Part shown: piece by piece, positions 16,245 through 23,007 of the stretch
Layout: each line of letters begins with the position of its first letter
How positions within the stretch are numbered: the stretch's first letter is position 1
NCBI GenBank assembly: GCA_035626675.1
Contig: DASPNH010000162.1
Span: 1-31,227, forward strand
DNA: 31,227 nucleotides
Reading direction: 5' to 3'
DNA from: DASPNH01 sp035626675
GTDB taxonomy: Bacteria; Desulfobacterota; Binatia; UBA1149; CAITLU01
Made by a program: the position numbers and the translations under genes
Notes under the pieces: model-generated
What the model was told of the DNA's origin: nothing
The model's input: only the letters and a program-made list of their open reading frames with translations
Databases searched by the model: none

Positions 16245-16276
16245 GACTCGACGACGAGTCCTCGGCAACGCTGCCG
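16245..16276 (+). promoter_or_regulatory. Tandem-hairpin ANTAR target in the nrtA leader
   Basis: P1: GACTC (16245-16249), hexaloop GACGAC, GAGTC (16256-16260). Two bases later P2: CGGC (16263-16266), hexaloop AACGCT, GCCG (16273-16276). P2 equals that of the nrtB leader base for base, and both P1 loops read GACGMC. AACGCTGC (16267-16274) can alternatively pair with GCAGCGTT (16319-16326) just before the T run, so P2 formation would block termination. Confidence 0.8.
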
Positions 16277-16305
16277 GCGCGCGCACCACCCCTGCTCAGG
16301 GAGCG

Positions 16306-16331
16306 GCTGCGACGTCGCGCAGCGTTTTTTT
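16306..16331 (+). terminator. Leader attenuator terminator upstream of nrtA
   Basis: GCTGCG (16306-16311), loop ACGTCG, CGCAGC (16318-16323), then G and seven T (16325-16331), 33 nt before the nrtA ATG. The 3' arm can also pair with the P2 sequence 50 nt upstream (8 bp). Its position between promoter and gene marks it as an attenuator rather than an end-of-gene terminator. Confidence 0.8.
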
Positions 16332-16364
16332 CTCACAGGCACGCGCTCGGCGCGGGAGAAATCG

Positions 16365-17732
16365 ATGAGGAAGGGGAGAGCGGCGGTGGCAGCGACGATC
16401 ATGCAGTGGAGGACGATTGCGGCAGCGGCGTGGCTGTCCGGACTGATGACCGTGACGGCGGCCGCGGCAGTTCACGCGGCGGATCTGGAAAAGGAGGAGC
16501 TGACGCTCGGATTCATCAAGCTGACCGACTGCGCGCCCATCGTCATCGCCAAGGAGAAGGGTTTCTTCGACGACGAAGGCCTCTTCGTCAAGGTCGAGCC
16601 TCAGGCCAACTGGAAGACGCTCATGGACCGGGTGATCGACGGCCAGCTCGACGGCTCGCACATGCTTGCGCCGGCGCCCCTCGGACACACCGAGGGGCTG
16701 CTGACCAACGCACACATCGTCGTCCCCTACGTCATGTCGGAGAACGGCGCGGGGATTTCCGTCTCCCAGGAAGTCTGGGAGATGGTCAAAACGAAGCTGC
16801 CGCTGCAGAGCGACGGCAGGCCGGTCCATCCGATCGGCGCAGAACACCTGAAGCCGGCGCTGGAGGAGTTCAAGAACCGCGGCAAGCCCTTCAGGATGGC
16901 GATGACCTACCCCGTAGGCGTGCACAACTACTCGCTGCGCTATTGGCTGGCTGCCGGCGGCATCCATCCGGGATTCTATACGCCCTCCGATACCAACGGC
17001 GTCACCGATGCCGAGGTGCAGCTGTCGGTGACGCCGCCGCCGCAGATGCCGTCCGTGCTGGAGGCCGGCACCGTCCAGGGCGTATGCGTCAACGAGCCCT
17101 GGCATACCCAGGTTTCGGTGCGCGGAATCGGTGTGCCGGTCACCTCGAGCTACTTCTACCACCGCGGGCTGCCCGACAAGGTCTTCGGCGTCACCGCTGC
17201 GTGGGCCGAGAAGCATCCGAACACGCTCCGTGCCCTGGTGCGCGCGCTGCTGCGCGCCGGCAAGTGGCTCGACCAGAGCGTGGCCAATCGCGACGAGGCC
17301 GCGCGCATCCTGTCCAAGCCGGAGTACGTGGGCGCCGACTACGAGATCATCTCGCGCATGCTGACGGGAAAGTTCGGATACGGCGAGGAGGACATTCGCG
17401 ACGAGCCGGACTGGGACGTCTTCTTCCGGGGCCATGCCACCTATCCGTACTATTCCGGCGCCGTCTGGTGGCTGACCCAGGTCCGCCGCTGGGGACAGAT
17501 CGATGCGAAGCCGGACCAGTGGTACCTGGACCTGGCAAGGAAGGTGTACCGCCCCGACATCTGGACGGCGGCGGCCAAAGAGCTGGTAGCGCAGGGCAGG
17601 ATGACCGAGGCCGAGATGCCTCAGACCGACGGTTTCAAGTCCCATCCGGCATCCGACTTCATCGACAACATCGCCTACGACGGCAGGAGGCCGAACGAGT
17701 ATCTGCAGAAGTTCGCCATCGGCATGAAATGA
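16365..17732 (+). CDS. nrtA: Nitrate ABC transporter substrate-binding protein NrtA
   Basis: 455 residues from the ATG at 16365, which has GGGAGAA upstream. A signal peptide (basic start MRKGR, hydrophobic stretch, cut near VHAADL) separates it from cytoplasmic NasS. The mature protein follows the NrtA/CmpA/NasS pattern: LTLGFIKLTDCAPIVIAKEK, then GQLDGSHMLAPAPLG, MTYPVGVHNYSLRYWLAAGG, VCVNEPWHTQ and ATYPYYSGAVWWLTQ. It should deliver nitrate (or nitrite) to NrtB-NrtCD, encoded 9.4 kb away on the other strand. Regulated by the sigma-54 promoter and attenuator just upstream. A longer open frame back to 16047 is excluded because it would cross the terminator. Confidence 0.94.
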   Translation: MRKGRAAVAATIMQWRTIAAAAWLSGLMTVTAAAAVHAADLEKEELTLGFIKLTDCAPIVIAKEKGFFDDEGLFVKVEPQANWKTLMDRVIDGQLDGSHMLAPAPLGHTEGLLTNAHIVVPYVMSENGAGISVSQEVWEMVKTKLPLQSDGRPVHPIGAEHLKPALEEFKNRGKPFRMAMTYPVGVHNYSLRYWLAAGGIHPGFYTPSDTNGVTDAEVQLSVTPPPQMPSVLEAGTVQGVCVNEPWHTQVSVRGIGVPVTSSYFYHRGLPDKVFGVTAAWAEKHPNTLRALVRALLRAGKWLDQSVANRDEAARILSKPEYVGADYEIISRMLTGKFGYGEEDIRDEPDWDVFFRGHATYPYYSGAVWWLTQVRRWGQIDAKPDQWYLDLARKVYRPDIWTAAAKELVAQGRMTEAEMPQTDGFKSHPASDFIDNIAYDGRRPNEYLQKFAIGMK

Positions 17733-17765
17733 GATGGACGGGCGGTACGCTCGAGTCACGGGCGG

Positions 17766-17883
17766 CCGTGCATAGTGGCCGATCGGCTTCGTGGGCGGCT
17801 GGTCGCTCGCTCCGGCGGGCCTCCAGCCCGCCGGCGCTCACTGCGCAGCCGTCCGCCTCGCATCTCGGCCACTGTGCGCACCC
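17766..17883. repeat. Nested inverted repeat between nrtA and DUF1330-like gene
   Basis: Outer arms GTGCATAGTGGCCGA and TCGGCCACTGTGCGCAC (AGTGGCCGA perfect, rest imperfect), an intermediate GGCGGCTG/CAGCCGTCCGCC pair, and a central perfect hairpin CCGGCGGGC-CTCCA-GCCCGCCGG (17812-17834). It occupies most of the gap between the convergent genes. No T run follows, so it is not a classical terminator. Possibly a REP-like unit. Confidence 0.55.
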
Positions 17884-17924
17884 GCTGCTCGAGTGATGCG
17901 TGCGACTGCGCTGCGTAAGGTTTT

Positions 17925-18395
17925 TCAGGTTGGCAGAAGAGGGCGGGTAACCAGGACCCATGTTCTCTTCAATCCGGCGTCGCGGTGGACCAGCGATGCG
18001 ACGTAGTCTGGGGCCTGGAGCATTTCGATGAAGGCGTCGGTGTTCTTGTATTGCATCGTGGCGATGTGGTGCCAGGTGCCGGTGTCGCCGATGATGCTCT
18101 GCTCGACGCCGTTGTAGAGGGTCAGGCTGCCTCCTCTCCTGGTGACCTCGCGAAACGCTACCGCGCCGTAGCGCGCGTAGGCCTCGGCGCCGGTCAGGCC
18201 TGCGCCGGCAAGCTCGTGGCCGGCCGGATAGCGGGCCTGGTCGTGATACTCGAGGAGGTTCAGGAACTGCAAAGGGCCTTCGCGGTCCGCGCGCAGCAGT
18301 GATCGCAACTGGTCGATGTCCGGATTGATTCCGCCGAGCCCATGCCGGGACAGCTCCCGGATGACGGCTTCGATTTCTGCGTCGCTCCGCGCCAT
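17925..18395 (-). CDS. DUF1330-like protein
   Basis: 156 residues from the ATG at 18395. The C-terminal 100 residues (LQFLNLLEYHDQARY, then YARYGAVAFREVTRRGG, WHHIATMQYKNTDAFIEML, DYVASLVHRDAGLKRTWVL) show the ferredoxin-like dimeric alpha-beta barrel pattern of DUF1330 proteins, cytoplasmic and of unknown function. The first 45 residues form a helical extension. A single gene, convergent with nrtA and divergent from the DUF2079 gene. No regulatory signal seen. Confidence 0.72.
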   Translation of the reverse strand: MARSDAEIEAVIRELSRHGLGGINPDIDQLRSLLRADREGPLQFLNLLEYHDQARYPAGHELAGAGLTGAEAYARYGAVAFREVTRRGGSLTLYNGVEQSIIGDTGTWHHIATMQYKNTDAFIEMLQAPDYVASLVHRDAGLKRTWVLVTRPLLPT

Positions 18396-18557
18396 GTCGC
18401 ACCATGCGCGACGGGTTCGGTCGTGACAAGCGCCGCTGTCGCCAGCGGCGCGCCGCGTGCGCTGGTCAATCTCCGGCAGCAGGGGTAGGTGTTCGGCTCG
18501 CCTTCGCGTGAGCTCGTCATGACGCCGCAACGCCGCATGAGACCGTCGAGGTAGCCT

Positions 18558-20267
18558 CTGCCTCACGTCCCTTTCCGCAACGACCGGGCGTGGACGGCGG
18601 CGGCCTGGCTGCTGGCCCTGCTCTATGCCGTCTTCTTCGGGACATACACGTGCCTGCGTCATCAGGCCTTCTGGACCTATGCGTACGATCTGGGAACCTT
18701 CGACCAGGGAATCTGGCTGGCCGGGCATTCCTCGGACCAGTTCGTCACCGTGCGCGGACTGCACCTGCTGGGCGACCACGTCCGTGTCCTGTCCTACGTG
18801 CTCGCGCCGATCTACTGGATCTGGGACGACGTCCGCTTCCTGCTGATCCTGCAAAGCGTCGCCATCGCCGCCGGCTCGCTCGTCCTGTTCCGCATCGGGC
18901 GTCTGGAGCTGCCAGAGCATCCCGGCGCCGTGCTGGCCGTGTGCGCGAGCTATCTTCTCAACCCCGCCGTTCAGAACCTCAACCTCGACCACGCGCATCC
19001 GGAGGCGTTCGGCCAGACCTTCATCCTGGCTTCCATCTATTTCCTGCGCACGTCGCGTCCGCTTGCGTTCGGTATCGCCGCGGGGCTGGCCATGTCGTGC
19101 AAGGAGGACGTTCCGCTGGTGTACGTGGCGCTGGGACTGTGGACGGCGTGGCAGGGCCAGCGAGTCTTCGGGCTGTCCGTGGCAGCGGTGGCGGGCCTGT
19201 ACTTCGCCGCCTGCCTGTTGGTCATCCTTCCGTATTTCAACGGCGTCGGATTCTTCCGGGCCGCAGGCACCCAGCTGCTGAGCGAGTCGGTGCGGCGCTG
19301 GTACGACGTCGGCTGGCTGGCGGCTCGCTTCCTCCATGCCGAGGCGCTGGGCTACTACTTCCGCCTCGGCCTGCCGCTGGCGTTCCTGTTCGTGCTGTCA
19401 CCGACCATCCTCGTTGCCGCTGTGCCCGCGCTGTCGGCCAACATGCTCAGTCTTGCGGTCTATCAGCGCACGATCGACTACCACTACACCACTTCCATCG
19501 TCCCGTTCCTGTACGTGGCGACCATCTTCTCGCTGCGAAAGCTCGCCCGCGGCGAGCCGGTGCTGAGCGTGCCGGGCGGGCCGGTGTTGAGGGTGGCGCG
19601 CGTTTCGCCTTCGGTGATGGCCGTGCTCGTGATCCTGCCCGCGTCGGTGGTTGCCCAGGAGATGTTCGCCAAGCTGGGGCTGAGCGACACCGCCTCGCTG
19701 CGGCAGACGATCGAGTCGGGTCTGCATCCGCGCAACCGCGAGATTCGCGAGATGCTCAGGCGCATCCCGGCCGATGCCAGCGTCTCGGCGCACTACTCGC
19801 TGGTGCCGCACCTCTCGCATCGCCGGCGCATCTACTACTTCCCCAATCCCTTCCGGTCGCAGAACTGGGGAATTCGTGAAGAGAGCCCGCACGATCCGGA
19901 AACAATCGAGTACATCGCCGCGGTCCGGAAGCCCGGCGCGCCGGTCGATCCCGTCGTGCAGCACCAGCTCGACGAAGGTTTCTTCCGTCACTTTCTCGGC
20001 GACGATCGCACCACGATCTACGAGCGCGTCAGCACTTCGGCGTACGACGAACGCGCCAGCTGCGGCGACTGGAACGGCGACGGCAAGATCGAGCGCCTCG
20101 ACGTGAACCGCCTGCGCGACGCCATCGGCCAGAAGCGCGACTGTCCGCTGGCCGTCTGCGACATGGACGGCAACGGCAAGGTCACCATCATGGACCTGGC
20201 TCGCATCCAGCGTTTCGTCGAATTGGGCCAGGGCGCGATGAGCTGCCCGCCGCCTTCGCGCCCGTAG
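18558..20267 (+). CDS. DUF2079 membrane protein with C-terminal dockerin-like domain; start codon unusual
   Basis: A polytopic membrane protein of the DUF2079 family. Seen: YDLGTFDQGIWLAGHS and VRGLHLLGDHV near the N-terminus, several membrane helices, and YHYTTSIVPFLYVA at about 310. The first canonical start is a GTG at 18750, but that would delete a membrane helix and the family motif YDLGTFDQ. The frame is open from 18555, just after an in-frame TAG (18552-18554). The best candidate is CTG at 18558, six bases after GAGG; an ATG at 18513 in the same frame ends at that TAG. The last 70 residues form a two-loop Cys-rich domain (DWNGDGKIERLDV and DMDGNGKVTIMDL), also found in two secreted proteins here. 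Function unknown; glycosyltransferase-like membrane proteins are its relatives. Confidence 0.78.
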   Translation: MPHVPFRNDRAWTAAAWLLALLYAVFFGTYTCLRHQAFWTYAYDLGTFDQGIWLAGHSSDQFVTVRGLHLLGDHVRVLSYVLAPIYWIWDDVRFLLILQSVAIAAGSLVLFRIGRLELPEHPGAVLAVCASYLLNPAVQNLNLDHAHPEAFGQTFILASIYFLRTSRPLAFGIAAGLAMSCKEDVPLVYVALGLWTAWQGQRVFGLSVAAVAGLYFAACLLVILPYFNGVGFFRAAGTQLLSESVRRWYDVGWLAARFLHAEALGYYFRLGLPLAFLFVLSPTILVAAVPALSANMLSLAVYQRTIDYHYTTSIVPFLYVATIFSLRKLARGEPVLSVPGGPVLRVARVSPSVMAVLVILPASVVAQEMFAKLGLSDTASLRQTIESGLHPRNREIREMLRRIPADASVSAHYSLVPHLSHRRRIYYFPNPFRSQNWGIREESPHDPETIEYIAAVRKPGAPVDPVVQHQLDEGFFRHFLGDDRTTIYERVSTSAYDERASCGDWNGDGKIERLDVNRLRDAIGQKRDCPLAVCDMDGNGKVTIMDLARIQRFVELGQGAMSCPPPSRP

Positions 20268-20285
20268 GTTCGTCCAGCGCCTGCG

Positions 20286-20972
20286 TCACTTCTTCCGCCA
20301 GACCAGCGTTCGGTTGTTGGCCGGCATGGCGTGGTCGGCGCACAGCTCCATGTTCGCCGCATTCGCTTCGCGCTCGAGGTCGCGTACGTCGCGGACCCCG
20401 CTGTGCGGGTCGCGGGCGCGCAGCATGGCATCGAAGTCGGCGTTGCTGGCCGAGACGTGCACGCCGTCGTAGGCGAAGGGACCGTAAAGAAGAAAGACGC
20501 CGTCGGGGCCAAGGACGCGGCCGATCCCGGCGATCATGGCCTGCACCTGGGGCCAGCTCATGATGTGCGCCGTATTGGCGCTGAAGACGGCATCGAACGG
20601 CCCCGCCGGCCACCTCGAGGCCTGTACGTCGAGCTCGATGGGTGCGGCAACGTTGGCGAGCCCTTCCTGCTCGATCCACGCGCGGATGGCAGCGTGGTTG
20701 TCGCCGAGGTCGCTGGTCTGCCAGGTCAGGTGCGGAAGCTCGCGCGCGAAGTGGACGGCGTGCTGACCGGTGCCGCTGCCGATCTCGAGCACGCGCCGGG
20801 CCCGGCCCAGCTCGTCGCGCAGCACTTGCAGGATGGGATCACGGTTACGCTCGCATGCGGGCGCGAAGGGGAGCCGGCCGCCGCGCAGATCGGCGGCGCT
20901 GCGCCACGGCTTCTGGACCGGGGCCGGTGCCGAGCCCTCGTCGTCTTGGTTCCTGTCGCGCTCGTGGCTCAT
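20286..20972 (-). CDS. DUF938 class I SAM-dependent methyltransferase
   Basis: 228 residues with the DUF938 pattern: LPFAPACERNRDPILQVL, then motif I VLEIGSGTGQHAVHFA, TWQTSDLGDN, FDAVFSANTAHIMSWPQV and FLLYGPFAYDG. DUF938 proteins are predicted class I methyltransferases, cytoplasmic, of unknown substrate. A 30-residue acidic and Pro-rich N-terminal tail precedes the family core, so the true start may be the conserved region instead. It is convergent with the DUF2079 gene at 18 nt and divergent from mlaA. Confidence 0.88.
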   Translation of the reverse strand: MSHERDRNQDDEGSAPAPVQKPWRSAADLRGGRLPFAPACERNRDPILQVLRDELGRARRVLEIGSGTGQHAVHFARELPHLTWQTSDLGDNHAAIRAWIEQEGLANVAAPIELDVQASRWPAGPFDAVFSANTAHIMSWPQVQAMIAGIGRVLGPDGVFLLYGPFAYDGVHVSASNADFDAMLRARDPHSGVRDVRDLEREANAANMELCADHAMPANNRTLVWRKK

Positions 20973-21136
20973 CGGTGCTGTGCACGTGGGCGCCGTGCGC
21001 TACCATACTCGCAGCAGCTCGGCCGTTCTGCCAAGCGGTCGTCACAGGTCGAGTCGCGCCAGGGCGGGATTTTCGGTAGGCAGGATCCGCGCGACGTCGT
21101 CAGCGGCCGGCCGCCGGCGAGGGAGTCCAGATTCGG

Positions 21137-22162
21137 GTGCACTTCCAGATCGACCGGCGGCGCACGAGATGGGCAGCAGGGCTGCTGGTGATCGCGCTCG
21201 CCGCCGCAGCGCCCTGCCGTGCCACCGAGCCATCCGACGATCCCCTGCTCGAGAGCTTCGAGACCGAGCTCGAAAGTCAGGCCGTGGGCTACCCGGACCC
21301 GATGGAACGCCTCAACCGCGGAACGCTGCGCGTCAACGACGTACTGAACAAGGTCCTCTTCGATCCGGTCACGCGCCTGTACGCGTGGATGATTCCCGAG
21401 CCGGGCCGGCGCGCCTTTCGGCGCTTTCTCCACAACCTGGCGGCGCCATCGGTGCTGGTCAACGACCTGCTGCAGGGCAATCCCAAGGATGCGGGCGTGA
21501 CCCTCAGCCGCATGGTCATCAATACGACCGTGGGATGGGGCGGCTTTCTGGATGCGGCGGCGTGCATGGGCCTGCCGCCGCACGAAGCCGACTTCGGCCA
21601 GACGATGGCGCTGGCAAGGATTCCCAGCGGCCCGTACTTGATCCTTCCGCTGCTCGGTCCCACCACCGTGCGCGATGCGTTCGGCGATGCGGTCAGCCTC
21701 CTGTTCCGCCCCACCACCTACTTCCTGGCCGGCGCCGAATCGCTCTTCTACACGACGGCCTACAGCACCAGCGCGGGCCTGGTCACGCTCGAGGAGCATG
21801 CGCGCTCGCTGCGGCGTCTGGAGAGCGGTTCGCTCGATTATTACGCGGCGCTGCGCAACGCCTACTGGCAGAACCGGACGGCGCAGATCGAGGACGCGCG
21901 CTCGGAGCGCCCGCTGCATACCGACGCCGCGTACTGCCACTGCCCCGGCGGATGCCCGGGCAAGCGCAACGCGAGCGACGATGCTGGCGGCTCCGATGCG
22001 CGCGGCGATGCTGGCGGCGTCGATGCGCGTGGCGATGCAGGCGGCGTCGATGCGCGTGGCGATGCTGGCGGCGTCGATGCGCGTGGCGATGCTGGCGAGG
22101 GCGATCCTGGCGGTGACGGCGCCGTGCAACGAACGACGCAAGACGGAGCGGAGGGAAGGTAG
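21137..22162 (+). CDS. mlaA: MlaA (VacJ) family outer-membrane phospholipid transport protein
   Basis: 341 residues from a GTG. The signal peptide (about 1-29) ends AAAAPC, not a strict lipobox because of Pro before Cys, so lipidation is doubtful. The MlaA core is clear: DPMERLNRGTLRVNDVLNKV, NLAAPSVLVNDLLQG, EADFGQTMALARIPSGPYLI and LPLLGPTTVRDAFGDAV. MlaA removes misplaced phospholipids from the outer leaflet and passes them to MlaC. The last 60 residues are unlike the family: a Cys-rich patch (CHCPGGCPG) and a Gly/Asp/Ala tandem repeat. It converges on mlaC with a 4-nt gap rather than being in one operon. Confidence 0.9.
   Translation: MHFQIDRRRTRWAAGLLVIALAAAAPCRATEPSDDPLLESFETELESQAVGYPDPMERLNRGTLRVNDVLNKVLFDPVTRLYAWMIPEPGRRAFRRFLHNLAAPSVLVNDLLQGNPKDAGVTLSRMVINTTVGWGGFLDAAACMGLPPHEADFGQTMALARIPSGPYLILPLLGPTTVRDAFGDAVSLLFRPTTYFLAGAESLFYTTAYSTSAGLVTLEEHARSLRRLESGSLDYYAALRNAYWQNRTAQIEDARSERPLHTDAAYCHCPGGCPGKRNASDDAGGSDARGDAGGVDARGDAGGVDARGDAGGVDARGDAGEGDPGGDGAVQRTTQDGAEGR
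21980..22102 (+). repeat. 27-bp tandem repeat encoding the MlaA C-terminal tail
   Basis: Copies begin at 21995, 22022, 22049 and 22076 (exact 27-nt period), preceded and followed by partial copies. Each unit encodes DARGDAGGV with only one or two base changes between copies. In-frame, so copy number can vary without frameshift. Confidence 0.9.
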
Positions 22163-22166
22163 CGCG

Positions 22167-22793
22167 CTACTCGAGCTTCTTGCCCGAGGCGAGATCGGCG
22201 ATCTTGGCTTCGAGCGACTTGACCAGAGCCTCGAAGCCGCTGGATTTGAGCAGCGCGGCGTACTCGGCGCGGCGAAGCGCCAGCTCACTGACGGTGCCCT
22301 TGGCGTAGACGTCGATGATCTTCCAGCCGTTCTCGCTCTTGCGCATGCGGTAGTTGAGCTCGACGTTCTCGGCGCCCGGATCGACCACGCGCGACATCAC
22401 CATGACCGTGTCGTTCTCGCCCTTCTGCTCGCCCAGCGACTCGAACTTCTGGCCGCTGTCGTGATCGAGGCGGGCCGCGTAGTTGGCGATCATGAACTTC
22501 TCGAAAGTGTCGGCCCAGCGCTGCTGGTCCGCTTCCGAAAGGTCGTTCCAGGCGCGACCGATGACGGCCCTTGCCATGAAGGTGGTGTCGTAGGCGCTCT
22601 CGATGGCCGGAGCGAGCCGCTGGTAGCGCGCCTCGTAGGGAAGGCTGGCGGACTCCTTGAGCACGCCGGCGTAGGTCTGATGGAGCTTGTCGATGACCTC
22701 GGTGGCCGGGACCTCGGCCGATGCGAAACCGGCCGCCGTCGACAAGGTTACAACCGCGAGCGCCGCGATCAGCTTGCGCATGCCACGGCGCAT
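22167..22793 (-). CDS. mlaC: MlaC-family phospholipid-binding periplasmic protein
   Basis: 208 residues from ATG 22793 (ATG 22781 is an alternative). Signal peptide ends near GFASA. The mature part follows the MlaC/Ttg2D pattern: ARYQRLAPAIESAYDTTFMA, then WADTFEKFMIANYAARLDH, VELNYRMRKSENGWKIIDVY and LALRRAEYAALLKSSGFEAL. MlaC ferries phospholipids across the periplasm between MlaA and the inner-membrane MlaFEDB complex, which is not in the window. Convergent with mlaA, so any joint control must be from two promoters. Confidence 0.9.
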   Translation of the reverse strand: MRRGMRKLIAALAVVTLSTAAGFASAEVPATEVIDKLHQTYAGVLKESASLPYEARYQRLAPAIESAYDTTFMARAVIGRAWNDLSEADQQRWADTFEKFMIANYAARLDHDSGQKFESLGEQKGENDTVMVMSRVVDPGAENVELNYRMRKSENGWKIIDVYAKGTVSELALRRAEYAALLKSSGFEALVKSLEAKIADLASGKKLE

Positions 22794-23007
22794 CCGTGCA
22801 AGAGACGAGGTATCGATTGCGGCTGGCTTCACGGCGGGCGGACAATGGCATCGGTTCTGGCACGGGGCAACTTCGCGATGCGCCGTTGCGTCATCGGGCT
22901 TGGATGTCCTGGCGGTGCGTCGATCCAGAGGGCCGCGGGTATCAGCGGCCACCTTGGTGCAGGGGCCGGCGTTGCTTCGGGTGAGCCGGCAGACGAGAAG
23001 AGGACGC

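Noticed and set aside
16047..16364. N-terminal extension of NrtA to 16047
   Set aside because: It would run through the sigma-54 promoter, ANTAR hairpins and terminator; the ATG at 16365 has a Shine-Dalgarno and precedes the signal peptide.
21980..22102. CRISPR-like array
   Set aside because: The 27-nt units are contiguous with no spacers and are in frame within mlaA.
22687..23007. Extended start for glutamate dehydrogenase at 22687
   Set aside because: It would cover the mlaC promoter region; the ATG at 23008 has a Shine-Dalgarno and matches the family length.
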